Shown in pieces: positions 1 through 7,306 of a stretch of DNA of 34,219 bases. Position 1 is the stretch's first letter. Every line of letters starts with the position of its first letter. The stretch covers positions 1-34,219 of the forward strand of contig JADZDP010000157.1 in the NCBI GenBank assembly GCA_020850995.1, written 5' to 3'. The stretch comes from Deltaproteobacteria bacterium. Lineage in GTDB: Bacteria > Myxococcota > UBA727 > VGSZ01. The position numbers and the translations under genes are program-made. The notes beneath the pieces are model-generated. The model did not search any database. It saw only the letters and a program-made list of their open reading frames with translations, and was not told the origin of the DNA.

Positions 1-165
1 AGGAACTCTGCTGCGCGACCCGCTGGCTGCGTTAGGGGTCCCTCCGCTTCGGCGTCACGTACGCCGGTACGCTCGCCTTGCGGCCCCGCCCGCGCCTTGC
101 CAGCGGGCCGCTCGCGACGATTTCCTGGCAGATTCTGAGCGCTCCTCGTCGTCGCCTGGCGATGG
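1..165. other. Noncoding left edge with an inverted repeat
   Basis: I see no gene in this stretch, although frames entering from the left edge stay open for some way. It holds a perfect 9-bp inverted repeat, CCCGCTGGC at 19-27 and GCCAGCGGG at 99-107. Inside it is a small hairpin, CGTAC-GCCG-GTACG, around 57-70. The sequence lies downstream of the stop codon of the minus-strand YqgE-like gene. It reads like a dispersed intergenic repeat, but a second copy cannot be demonstrated from this window. Confidence 0.35.
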
Positions 166-762
166 TCAATAGATGATCGAGTCGCAACCCTCGGATTGAC
201 GCACGCCGAGCACCGTGACGCCCGTGGCCTCGCTGACGAGCCAGGCGCCCTCGGCCAGCTCGCGCTCGAGCTGCCCGGGGCCCCAGCCCGCGTAGCCCAC
301 GAAGACCTTGCCAAAGGCGTCACCGTGGATGACGTCCTCGATGAGCGAGGGGTCGGCGGCGGCGTAGATGCCCGGCTCCACCTCGACGCCCCGGCTGGCG
401 TCGTCGTGCAGCACCACCACGCGGTCGCGGCCCACGGGGCCACCTTCGAAGAGGGGGACCTCGAGGTTCGACCTGTCGCGCGGGCGGTTCAGCACCACGC
501 CGAAGGCCCCGGACTCGTCGTGCGCCACCAGGTAGATGGCGGTGCCCGCGAAGTAGCGATCCTCGAGGCCAGGCGCGGCGAACAGCACGTCGCCCGCGAG
601 GAACAGCGGCTCGCCCTCGAGCTCGCCCTCGAAGTCCTCGTCGGAAGCCAGCAGGTCCACAGGCGCGGGCGGCGCGACCTCGAGGCGGGCCAGGGTACCG
701 GTGACCATCAAGACGGCGGCGCCGCACAGCATGACGATGAGGGTAGGTGAGCTTTGCTGCAT
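166..762 (-). CDS. YqgE/AlgH-family protein with N-terminal membrane segment
   Basis: This 198-residue protein carries the whole YqgE/AlgH (DUF179) domain from about residue 55. Visible family motifs are G-D-V-L-F-A-A-P-G-L, a GVVLNRP segment, a GGPV turn, and near the C-terminus GYAGWGPGQLE followed by an acidic/Trp segment. The biochemical role of the family is not settled; AlgH was first linked to alginate regulation in Pseudomonas. Unlike the usual soluble form, this one starts with a hydrophobic stretch (about residues 8-25) and then an acidic linker, so it is probably membrane-anchored or exported. It follows ttcA on the same strand after 73 bp, but has its own -10-like hexamer six bases before the ATG. 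The family call is firm; the location is inferred. Confidence 0.88.
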   Translation of the reverse strand: MQQSSPTLIVMLCGAAVLMVTGTLARLEVAPPAPVDLLASDEDFEGELEGEPLFLAGDVLFAAPGLEDRYFAGTAIYLVAHDESGAFGVVLNRPRDRSNLEVPLFEGGPVGRDRVVVLHDDASRGVEVEPGIYAAADPSLIEDVIHGDAFGKVFVGYAGWGPGQLERELAEGAWLVSEATGVTVLGVRQSEGCDSIIY

Positions 763-768
763 GGCTCG

Positions 769-774
769 ATGGTA
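769..774 (-). promoter_or_regulatory. -10-like TACCAT for the YqgE-family gene
   Basis: On the minus strand TACCAT ends six bases before the ATG at 762. This spacing would place the transcription start at or next to the start codon. No convincing -35 is seen 16-18 bp upstream. It is one of nine similarly placed hexamers in the window. Confidence 0.4.
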
Positions 775-835
775 GCCAAGCGCATGCAGATCGCGCCACT
801 CGCGCTCAGGTGGGATACGGGTGCCTGCCCTGCGA

Positions 836-1759
836 TCAGCCCTGGTCGTCGACGATGGGCAGCCCGCCGCCGCGCGCCACCACCGCGCCGGTCATGCGGC
901 GTGGCGCGGCCGGCGCCAGGTCAACGGCGGCGCGCGCGTTCGCGCGCGCGCGCCAGGCCTCGCGCACCTCGACGTCGAGCAGGTGGGTGGGCCGCACGTT
1001 GCCGACGGCGTGGTGCATGACGCTGCGCACGTTGGGGATCGACTGCTCGAGCGTGGCCAACAGCGCCGCCATCTGCTCGCGCTTGAGCCCGTCCTGCGAG
1101 CCGCACAGGTTGCAGGGCAGGATGGGGTAGGCGCGCTCGGCGGCGAAGGCGCGCAAATCTGCTTCGGCCACGTCGATGAGCGGGCGGATGACCTCGAGCT
1201 TGCCGTCGTCGGTGGTGTAGCGCGCGGGCATGGCCTGCAGCTTGCCCGCGTAGCACAGGTTCATCAGCAGGGTCTCGAGCCCGTCGTCGCGGTGGTGCCC
1301 AAGCGCCAGCTTGTTGCAGCCCAAGCGTTCGGCGGCCGAGTACAAGATGCCGCGGCGCAGACGCGCGCACAGGAAACAGTAGGCCTGGCCCACCTCGGTC
1401 TTGTCGACGACGATGGAGTAGGTGTCTTCGCGCAGCACCTCGAAGGGCATGCCGCTCTGCTCGAGCCACGCCACCAAGGGGCGGCCGTTGTAGCCGGGCT
1501 GCGCCTGATCGACGTGCAGCGCCACCAGCTCGAAGGAGAAGGGCGCGCGCTGCTTGGCGGCCCACAAGAGGTCGACCAGCGCGTAGCTGTCTTTGCCGCC
1601 CGACACCGCCACCAAGAGGCGATCGCCCGGCTCTACCAGGCGCCAGCGCTCGATGGTGCGCAGCATGGTGCGCGCGATCTTCTGGTGCAGGCGCGAGCGC
1701 TGCTTGCCGCCGCGCGCCAGCGCATCCCCGGGGACAATGGTCCGTGTCGTCGTCGTCAC
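836..1759 (-). CDS. ttcA: tRNA 2-thiocytidine synthetase TtcA
   Basis: TtcA is an ATP-dependent, iron-sulfur-dependent enzyme that thiolates cytidine 32 in certain tRNAs, in the cytoplasm. The 307-residue product has the PP-loop SGGKDS at residues 53-58. It has the family's two cysteine pairs, C128-x2-C131 followed by ARLRRG, and C216-x2-C219 in a PCNLCGSQ segment. The GHHRDD segment also matches TtcA rather than TilS or the Ncs6/TtuA branch. The reading frame stays open far upstream, antisense to the Cys-rich genes. I chose the GTG at 1759 because it gives about 38 residues before the PGD segment, as in E. coli TtcA. An internal Met at residue 32 would cut into the fold. It is divergent from the lipoprotein gene at 1872. 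Confidence 0.93.
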   Translation of the reverse strand: MTTTTRTIVPGDALARGGKQRSRLHQKIARTMLRTIERWRLVEPGDRLLVAVSGGKDSYALVDLLWAAKQRAPFSFELVALHVDQAQPGYNGRPLVAWLEQSGMPFEVLREDTYSIVVDKTEVGQAYCFLCARLRRGILYSAAERLGCNKLALGHHRDDGLETLLMNLCYAGKLQAMPARYTTDDGKLEVIRPLIDVAEADLRAFAAERAYPILPCNLCGSQDGLKREQMAALLATLEQSIPNVRSVMHHAVGNVRPTHLLDVEVREAWRARANARAAVDLAPAAPRRMTGAVVARGGGLPIVDDQG

Positions 1760-1860
1760 TGGCGCGTTGTCGCCCTGCCACCGCGCATTGTCTACACCCG
1801 TCCAGGCGGTGGGGCCGCTCGGCGCGCGGTCACGATCGGGCGCCCACCCGGGACGCGCGC

Positions 1861-1866
1861 TACCAT
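1861..1866 (+). promoter_or_regulatory. -10-like TACCAT before Cys-rich lipoprotein pair
   Basis: The context is GCGC-TACCAT followed by five bases and then the GTG at 1872. The hexamer-to-start distance fits leaderless transcription. The nearby ATG at 1865 is out of frame with the lipoprotein, so this site also supports the GTG start. Confidence 0.42.
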
Positions 1867-1871
1867 GCGGC

Positions 1872-2537
1872 GTGCACCGCAACCGGCCCTCTCCCGTCGG
1901 CGTCTCGTGGCTCGTGGTGGCGCTCGCGGGCGCCTCGTCGTGCATGCTCTTGCCGCCGGGCACCCCCGTCGACTTCTGCATCGAGCAGGCGCGCGTGTTC
2001 TGTGACCTGCAGTACCGCTGCTGCACGGCCGCCGAGCGCAGCGCCGATCCCCTGGGTGTGTTCCGCGGCGCGGCCACGCAGCGCCACGCGCCCTCGAGCG
2101 CCGGCGAGTGCGCCGACGTGCTGGCCGAGGTGTGCCGCGCCGGCGCCGAGCAGCTCAACGAGTCGCTGGTGGCCGAGCGCATCGAGTACGACGCCGAAGC
2201 GGCGGCCGAGTGCTTGAGCGACCTGCGCCAGGCCGTCGACGAGTGCGACGCCACCGAGTTCTTCGAGGCGGGAGGGAGCTGGCTCGCGCAGCTCATCGAC
2301 AACGGGCAGCCCGGCGTGCTCGGCGACTCCTGCGACAATGCCATCGAGCCCAAGGTCGACACCGGCGACGACTGCTTCGCGAGCTGGGAGTGCGAGCGCG
2401 GCGCCTGCGTGGTGCAGAACAGCGGCAACGACGTCAGCGCCGAGGGCGAGTGCACCGGCGAGGGCACACCGCAGAACCCCTTCGATGGCACCGTGGAGCT
2501 CGAGATCTGCGACGGGCTCGAGGACAACCAACCATGA
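1872..2537 (+). CDS. Cys-rich lipoprotein, paralogue of the next gene
   Basis: This 221-residue protein starts at GTG 1872, giving a hydrophobic leader that ends in a lipobox-like ASSC (about residue 24), so it is probably a lipoprotein. The mature N-terminus has the pattern C-x7-C-x5-CC followed by TAAERS. The gene immediately downstream has the same pattern, so the two are tandem paralogues. The middle is acidic with scattered cysteines, and a C-terminal segment resembles one unit of the repeat in its neighbour. It ends EICDGLEDNQP, close to the first half of the EICDG-type putative metal-binding motif common in myxobacterial secreted proteins. Its stop overlaps the next start by four bases (ATGA), implying translational coupling. 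I do not recognise a function. Confidence 0.82.
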   Translation: MHRNRPSPVGVSWLVVALAGASSCMLLPPGTPVDFCIEQARVFCDLQYRCCTAAERSADPLGVFRGAATQRHAPSSAGECADVLAEVCRAGAEQLNESLVAERIEYDAEAAAECLSDLRQAVDECDATEFFEAGGSWLAQLIDNGQPGVLGDSCDNAIEPKVDTGDDCFASWECERGACVVQNSGNDVSAEGECTGEGTPQNPFDGTVELEICDGLEDNQP

Positions 2538-4732
2538 GGTACGCCATGCGCACCACCGAGGCACCCTGCCGCCCGTCGCGAGCGCGGTCGCGACGGCTCT
2601 TGCTCGGCGCGGCCGCGCTGCTCCTGTCGGCGCTGGCGGGGCCCTCGGGGTGCTTGCTCAACTGCGTCGGCAGCGAGGCGCAGGGCTACTGCATCGAGAG
2701 CAGCAAGGTCTGGTGCCAGATGCAGTTCCGCTGCTGCACCGCCACCGAGCGCTCGATCCTGTGGGGCAACCTGATCCAGTCCCTCGGCCCCTACCACGAC
2801 GAGAACGGCTGCGTGCAGACGTACACGGAGCTGTGCCAGGCCAATCAACAGGCGACGGACGAGTCCATCGCCGCCGGCCGCACCACCTTCGATGCCGAGC
2901 AGGCCGCCGAGTGCCTCACGCAGATGCGCGAGCACGTCAACGAGTGCGACGCCTCCGCCATGTTCGACGCCACCGACCGCAGCTGTGACGACATCATCGT
3001 GGGCGCCGTAGCCGACGGTGACGCGTGCACGACGGACGCGGAGTGCGCCGAGACCGGTTCCCAGTGCGACATCGAGCCGCCGAGCGACGAGGGCGGCACC
3101 GTCACCATCAGCCTCGATGGCACCTGCAAGGGGCAGGGCGACGAGGGCGAGGCCTGCTTGCCCGGCGGCGCGTGCAACGGCGAGCTGCGCTGCCGCATGG
3201 ACCCCGTCACCTTCGAACAACGCTGCGTGCCCCCCGGCGCGGCCGGTGCGCTGTGCGATGTGGAGGACGACTGCCAGGCGGGCCTGCGCTGCGTCTATGA
3301 CGAGGTCATCTACGACAACGTGTGCCGCGCGCCCGCCGCCGAGGGCGACGCGTGCGACGCCGACGTCGACTGCGCCGACGGCCTCTCGTGCCTGATGAAC
3401 AGCTCGTCGCAGTACCTGTGCACCGTGGCCGGCGCCGCCGGCGTGAGCTGCAGCAGCGTCGACGACTGCCTGCCGGGGCTCTTGTGCGCGTACGACGCGA
3501 GCTACCGCTACCAGTGCACGGCGCCCTCGCAGGTGGGCGGGCCCTGCCCCATGGGCGATCAGCAGTGCACGCCTGGCTTGCAGTGCCGCTACGACAACGA
3601 CTCTGGCGATGACCTCTGCCTCGGGGGAGCAGCCGGCGACCCGTGCGCGGTGGGCAGCGAGCCGTGCCAGGCGGGCCTCGTGTGCCTCTACCACAGCACG
3701 CACGGGCGCTATGAGTGCCAGGCGCCGCTGGCGCTCGACGATCCTTGCGACCCCTACGACAGCGCGTGCGACGCGAGCCTGCGCTGCACCGAGAACGCGT
3801 CGTTGCAGGACGTCTGCCAAGCGCCCCTGGCCGCCGACGCCGCCTGCGCGCTCAACGGCGACGTGGACCCGTGCGGCCCCGACGAAGAGTGCCGCTACGA
3901 CGACGTGGCCCTGGAAGACCGCTGCCTGGCGCGCCAGGGAGCCAGCCAGGCCTGCGTCAGCACCAGCGAGTGCGCCAGCGGCTTGTACTGCGACACCGTG
4001 GGCTCCGACACCTGCGTCGCCGTCAAGGCCGAAGACGCCACGTGCGCGAACACCGGCGAGTGCGCGGCCGGGCTCAGCTGTCGCGCCAACGACGCGGGCA
4101 CGCAGAACGTCTGCCGTGGGCTCTCGTCGTCGGGAGAGGGCTGCACGTCCTTGCTCGACTGCGCCGTGGGGCTCGATTGTCGCCTCAACGACGCTGGTGC
4201 GCGCACGGTGTGCCGCGGCGCCTCCGCCGCCGGCGAGCGCTGCGAGTGGACGGCCGACTGCCAAAGCGGGCTCGACTGCCGCTACAACGACGCGCAGTCG
4301 CAGCAGCTCTGTCGCGCGGCCTCGGCGCAGGGCGAGGGGTGCGAGGGCCCGCTCGACTGCGTCGCCGGCCTCGAGTGTCGCTACGACAGTACGCTCGGAC
4401 GCGAGAGCTGCGCCGGGCCGGCGGCGGCGGGCGAACCCTGCAGCGTCGACGACGACTGCGTCACCGACCTGGTGTGTCGCTACGACACCGCCGACGGGCG
4501 CACCGAGTGTCGCGCGCTGGCGGCGGTGGGCGCGGCGTGCACCACCGACGCGGACTGCGCCACCGGGCTGCGCTGCCGCGACCTGGCCGGCGACGGCAGC
4601 TTCACGTGCACCGATCTGCTCGACGACGGCGCCCTGTGCGACGACGACGACCAGTGCGCCTCGGGCTACTGCGATGGCATGTGCGGCGACGAGCCGGCCG
4701 ACGTGGACTACGAGATCTGCGACGGGCTGTGA
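2534..4732 (+). CDS. Secreted Cys-rich repeat lipoprotein (about 17 units)
   Basis: This 732-residue protein begins with an Arg-rich, hydrophobic leader ending GPSGC, a poor but possible lipobox. Residues to about 160 match the upstream paralogue (C-x7-C-x5-CC-TATERS). From about residue 162 to the end there are about 17 tandem units of about 33 residues. Each is roughly G-x-x-C-x5-D-C-x2-G-L-x-C-x8-12-C-x-(A/G)-x3-(A/G), resembling Dickkopf N-terminal-type Cys-rich repeats of myxobacterial surface proteins. The units probably form disulphide-bonded modules outside the cell. The last unit is shortened and the protein ends EICDGL, the same tag as the paralogue. The start is ATG 2534, overlapping the previous stop; ATG 2546 is an alternative. 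The function is unknown; adhesion or a surface scaffold is only a guess. Confidence 0.85.
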   Translation: MRYAMRTTEAPCRPSRARSRRLLLGAAALLLSALAGPSGCLLNCVGSEAQGYCIESSKVWCQMQFRCCTATERSILWGNLIQSLGPYHDENGCVQTYTELCQANQQATDESIAAGRTTFDAEQAAECLTQMREHVNECDASAMFDATDRSCDDIIVGAVADGDACTTDAECAETGSQCDIEPPSDEGGTVTISLDGTCKGQGDEGEACLPGGACNGELRCRMDPVTFEQRCVPPGAAGALCDVEDDCQAGLRCVYDEVIYDNVCRAPAAEGDACDADVDCADGLSCLMNSSSQYLCTVAGAAGVSCSSVDDCLPGLLCAYDASYRYQCTAPSQVGGPCPMGDQQCTPGLQCRYDNDSGDDLCLGGAAGDPCAVGSEPCQAGLVCLYHSTHGRYECQAPLALDDPCDPYDSACDASLRCTENASLQDVCQAPLAADAACALNGDVDPCGPDEECRYDDVALEDRCLARQGASQACVSTSECASGLYCDTVGSDTCVAVKAEDATCANTGECAAGLSCRANDAGTQNVCRGLSSSGEGCTSLLDCAVGLDCRLNDAGARTVCRGASAAGERCEWTADCQSGLDCRYNDAQSQQLCRAASAQGEGCEGPLDCVAGLECRYDSTLGRESCAGPAAAGEPCSVDDDCVTDLVCRYDTADGRTECRALAAVGAACTTDADCATGLRCRDLAGDGSFTCTDLLDDGALCDDDDQCASGYCDGMCGDEPADVDYEICDGL

Positions 4733-4778
4733 GGGCCCGGCACGTCCAAGCGGCGACGGCGACGACGGTGTTGCGATG

Positions 4779-4811
4779 AAAAAAACGGCGGCGACCCGAA
4801 GGTCGCCGCCG
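4779..4811 (-). terminator. Rho-independent terminator of tRNA-His
   Basis: On the minus strand a perfect 11-bp GC-rich stem (4801-4811 with 4786-4796, loop at 4797-4800) is followed by seven T residues at 4785-4779. It begins about 12 bases after the tRNA 3' end. It is the only textbook intrinsic terminator I find in the window. No U tract exists in the plus orientation, so it would not clearly terminate the convergent Cys-rich gene. Confidence 0.9.
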
Positions 4812-4822
4812 TGACGCTGTGG

Positions 4823-4899
4823 TGGGGCGATTGACGGGGCTCGAACCCGCGACACCCGGAATCACAATCCAGTGCTCTACCAACTGAGCTACAACCGCC
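4823..4899 (-). tRNA. tRNA-His (anticodon GTG)
   Basis: On the minus strand a complete cloverleaf folds. The acceptor is GCGGTTG paired with CAATCGC, with one G-U. The D-arm starts GCTC, the anticodon stem-loop carries GTG, the T-loop is TTCGAGC, and CCA is encoded at 4825-4823. The extra 5' G at 4899 faces C73 at 4826, the G-1:C73 pair that histidyl-tRNA synthetase recognises, which confirms the identity. The transcription unit is isolated, with its own promoter and terminator. Confidence 0.97.
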
Positions 4900-4914
4900 G
4901 TGTCGTCGTGCGGC

Positions 4915-4943
4915 ACTATCCGGTGCCCTTTGGGACCAGTCAA
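4915..4943 (-). promoter_or_regulatory. Sigma-70-type promoter of tRNA-His
   Basis: On the minus strand TTGACT (4943-4938) and GATAGT (4920-4915) are separated by exactly 17 bp. The expected start is near 4908, about nine bases before the mature tRNA 5' end. This is one of the best vegetative promoter matches in the window and a reference for the weaker protein-gene promoters. Confidence 0.75.
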
Positions 4944-4993
4944 GGTGGTCGGATGGTCTTGAGCATGCGGCGCGCGCGCGACAGCGTCGCCGC

Positions 4994-7306
4994 ATGGCAG
5001 GTGGTCGGGCTCTCGGTGGTGGCGGGGCGCGCTGGCGCTCGGCGCTCGGCGCGCTGGCGCTCGTCCCGCTCTTGCTGGCTGCGCGCACCGTCGAGCACTA
5101 CCCGCTTGCCAACGGCGTCGGCGCCGCGGCCATCCGGCTCAGCGATGCTCGCCTCGACTCCTTCCGCCCGGCGCTCTACGCCGCGCTCGACGAGGGGCTG
5201 CCCACGCCCGAGCTGGCGTGGGACGCCTACTTCGCGCTGCGCACGGCCAGCTCGAGCCGCTGGCTCACCGAGGTCGGCGTCGACGAGGTGCGCGCCGAGG
5301 ACGACGCCAACGCGGTGGTGCTGCGCCAGCACGACGCCGGCCTCACGGTCGAGACGCGCTGGCTCTCGCCCTATGGCCTGGCGCGCCCGGCAGTGCTGGC
5401 CATGGTCACGGTGAGCAACCTGGGATCGTCGACGGTGTCGGGCGTCTCGGTGGTGAGCCTGGCCAACTTCCACCTCGGTGGTGGCGCCGACGGCACCCTG
5501 GCGGAGCACGCCAGCTACCAGGCCGCGCACGACGCCATCGTGGAGACGGGCGCGCGCGGCGTGCTGGTGGCGCGCGCGCTCACGACGTCGAGCGGCCACG
5601 CCATGAGCCCCGACAACCCGTGGCCGCTGGTGAACGACGGCCTGCCCATCCCCACGCGCGACGACAGCGGCGTGCAGGACGACGTGGTGCACGGCTTCGT
5701 GTTCACGCCCCCCGGCGGCGCGCTGGCGCCCGGCGCGCAGGCGAGCTTCGGCGTGCTGCTCGCGTATGGCGCCACCGACGCCGGCCAGCTCCACGACGAC
5801 ATCGACGCGTGGGTGGCGGCGCGCGGCGCGGGCGCGTTGGTGGAGAGCGAGCTGTCGGCCGCGCGCGCCTTCGTCGCCGACGCGTCGCTGCCGGCGGACC
5901 TGTCCGTCGACGAGCGCCGCCTCGCCGGCTGGTCGCTGGCGCTCTTGCGCGCGGCGCAGGTGCGCGACAGCAGCGACGGTGGGCCCGGGCGACGCCCCAA
6001 CGGGCAGATCGTGGCGTCGCTGCCGCCGGGCATGTGGAACATCACCTGGGCGCGCGATCAGGCCTACGCCATCGAGGGGCTGCTCGACGTGGGCAAGCGC
6101 GCAGAAGCGGCGCGCGCGCTTGGCTTCATGCTCAACGCCGAGGTCGGCGACTACCAGGCGTACGTGGGGCGGCCCTATCTCGTGAGCGTCACGCGTTACT
6201 ACGGCGGCGGCCGCGAGGAGAGCGACGCCAACGCGAGCGGGCCCAACATCGAGTGGGACGACTTCGGGCTCTTCTTGCATGCCTTCGCTCGCGCGCTCAG
6301 CGCCGGCGGCAGCGAGGCCGCCACGCTGACGGCCACGCTCGACCTGGTGAAGGCCGGCGTGGCCGACGTGCTGCTGTCGCTGGTCGACCCGGCCACCGGC
6401 TTGCTCAGCCCCGACAGCTCCATCTGGGAGACGCACTGGAGCGCCAGCGCCGACAGCGTGGGTCGTCGTCAGTACGGCTACTCCACGGCGTGCGCGGCCG
6501 CGGGCTTGCGCGCCTTCGCCGAGGTGTTGGCGGCGCGCGGCGATGCCAGCGCGGATGCCTACCGCGGCGCTGGCGACGCGCTGGCCGCCGCGCTGGCCGC
6601 GCACCTGCTCGACGACGAGGGCGCGCTCGCCTCGTCGCGCGAGGAGCTGCTCGCCGGTGGTGGCACGCTCGACGCCGCCGTCGTCGAGGCCTTCAACCGC
6701 GACGTGCTCGACCCGGCCGGCGTCAACGCCCTGGCCACGCTGGCCGCGCTCGGCGGCGTGCGCGCCAGCACGCCTGGCTACTTCAGGAACGACGAGGGCG
6801 GCGAGTACGACAGCAAGGAGTGGCTGGTGATCGACCTGTGGTTGGCGCGGGCCTTCCGCCGTGCCGGCGACGACGTGGAGGCCGCGCGTCTGGTGGCGCA
6901 CGTCACGCGCGTGGGCGTCGACAACCTGGGGCAGATCCCCGAGCTCTTGCGCCCCGGCGGCCTCGGGAACGCCGGCCTCGCCGACGGCGCTGTGCCCATG
7001 ATGGGCTTTGGTGCCGGCGCGTACCTATCGGCGCTCGCCCACCGCGCCGCCGACCTGGGGCTCGGCGAGGGCGAAGGTGAAGGCGAAGGTGAAGGCGAAG
7101 GTGAAGGCGAAGGTGAAGGCGAAGGTGAAGGCGAAGGTGAAGGCGAAGGTGAAGGCGAAGGCGAGGGCGAAGGCGAGGGCGAAGGCGAGGGCGAAGGCGA
7201 GGGTCCGCCCCTCGAGCGCGAGGGCTGTGCGGGCTGTGCCTCGCAGTCGCCGGCGCTAGCCGTCGCCTGGCTCGCCCTGCTCGCCGTGCTGCGAAGGCGC
7301 CGATGA
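4994..7306 (+). CDS. Secreted GH15-like glycoside hydrolase with MYXO-CTERM-type tail
   Basis: This 770-residue protein has a leader with a hydrophobic segment (about 15-30) and a beta-rich N-terminal region. An (alpha/alpha)-barrel-like region follows, with the GH15/glucoamylase signature WARDQAYAIEGLLDVG near residue 350. A conserved-looking IEWDDFGLF is near 417 and KEWLVIDLWLARAFR near 610. GH15 enzymes release glucose from alpha-glucans or related sugars; the substrate here cannot be told. A 23-fold Gly-Glu linker follows (about residues 691-736). The C-terminus then reads CAGC, a hydrophobic helix and RRRR, matching the MYXO-CTERM type of sorting signal, so the enzyme is probably surface-anchored after processing. 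The start is ATG 4994; no Shine-Dalgarno or -10 hexamer is obvious. The stop overlaps the next gene by four bases. Family call moderate to good. Confidence 0.8.
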   Translation: MAGGRALGGGGARWRSALGALALVPLLLAARTVEHYPLANGVGAAAIRLSDARLDSFRPALYAALDEGLPTPELAWDAYFALRTASSSRWLTEVGVDEVRAEDDANAVVLRQHDAGLTVETRWLSPYGLARPAVLAMVTVSNLGSSTVSGVSVVSLANFHLGGGADGTLAEHASYQAAHDAIVETGARGVLVARALTTSSGHAMSPDNPWPLVNDGLPIPTRDDSGVQDDVVHGFVFTPPGGALAPGAQASFGVLLAYGATDAGQLHDDIDAWVAARGAGALVESELSAARAFVADASLPADLSVDERRLAGWSLALLRAAQVRDSSDGGPGRRPNGQIVASLPPGMWNITWARDQAYAIEGLLDVGKRAEAARALGFMLNAEVGDYQAYVGRPYLVSVTRYYGGGREESDANASGPNIEWDDFGLFLHAFARALSAGGSEAATLTATLDLVKAGVADVLLSLVDPATGLLSPDSSIWETHWSASADSVGRRQYGYSTACAAAGLRAFAEVLAARGDASADAYRGAGDALAAALAAHLLDDEGALASSREELLAGGGTLDAAVVEAFNRDVLDPAGVNALATLAALGGVRASTPGYFRNDEGGEYDSKEWLVIDLWLARAFRRAGDDVEAARLVAHVTRVGVDNLGQIPELLRPGGLGNAGLADGAVPMMGFGAGAYLSALAHRAADLGLGEGEGEGEGEGEGEGEGEGEGEGEGEGEGEGEGEGEGEGEGEGEGEGPPLEREGCAGCASQSPALAVAWLALLAVLRRRR
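7064..7201 (+). repeat. In-frame Gly-Glu coding repeat, two homogenised blocks
   Basis: There are twenty-three hexamers encoding Gly-Glu. After one GGCGAG, seven perfect copies of the 12-mer GGCGAAGGTGAA run from 7070 to 7153. Four perfect copies of GGCGAAGGCGAG follow from 7154 to 7201. The two blocks differ only at synonymous positions. This points to expansion by slippage or unequal recombination of two different founder units. The repeat encodes the acidic linker before the sorting tail of the hydrolase. Confidence 0.95.

Noticed and set aside
836..4855. A 1339-codon open frame on the minus strand spanning ttcA and the Cys-rich genes
   Set aside because: Only the last 307 codons (836-1759) match a family. 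The rest is antisense to the Cys-rich genes, has the Ala/Val/Arg-rich composition of a shadow frame, and overlaps the tRNA-His gene and its terminator.
4940..6901. A 653-codon minus-strand frame opposite the GH15-like gene
   Set aside because: Its composition is typical of antisense frames in very GC-rich DNA. The plus strand has family motifs, a leader and a sorting tail.
7064..7201. Short regular repeats as a possible CRISPR array
   Set aside because: Units are contiguous 12-mers without spacers and encode Gly-Glu in frame with the enzyme.
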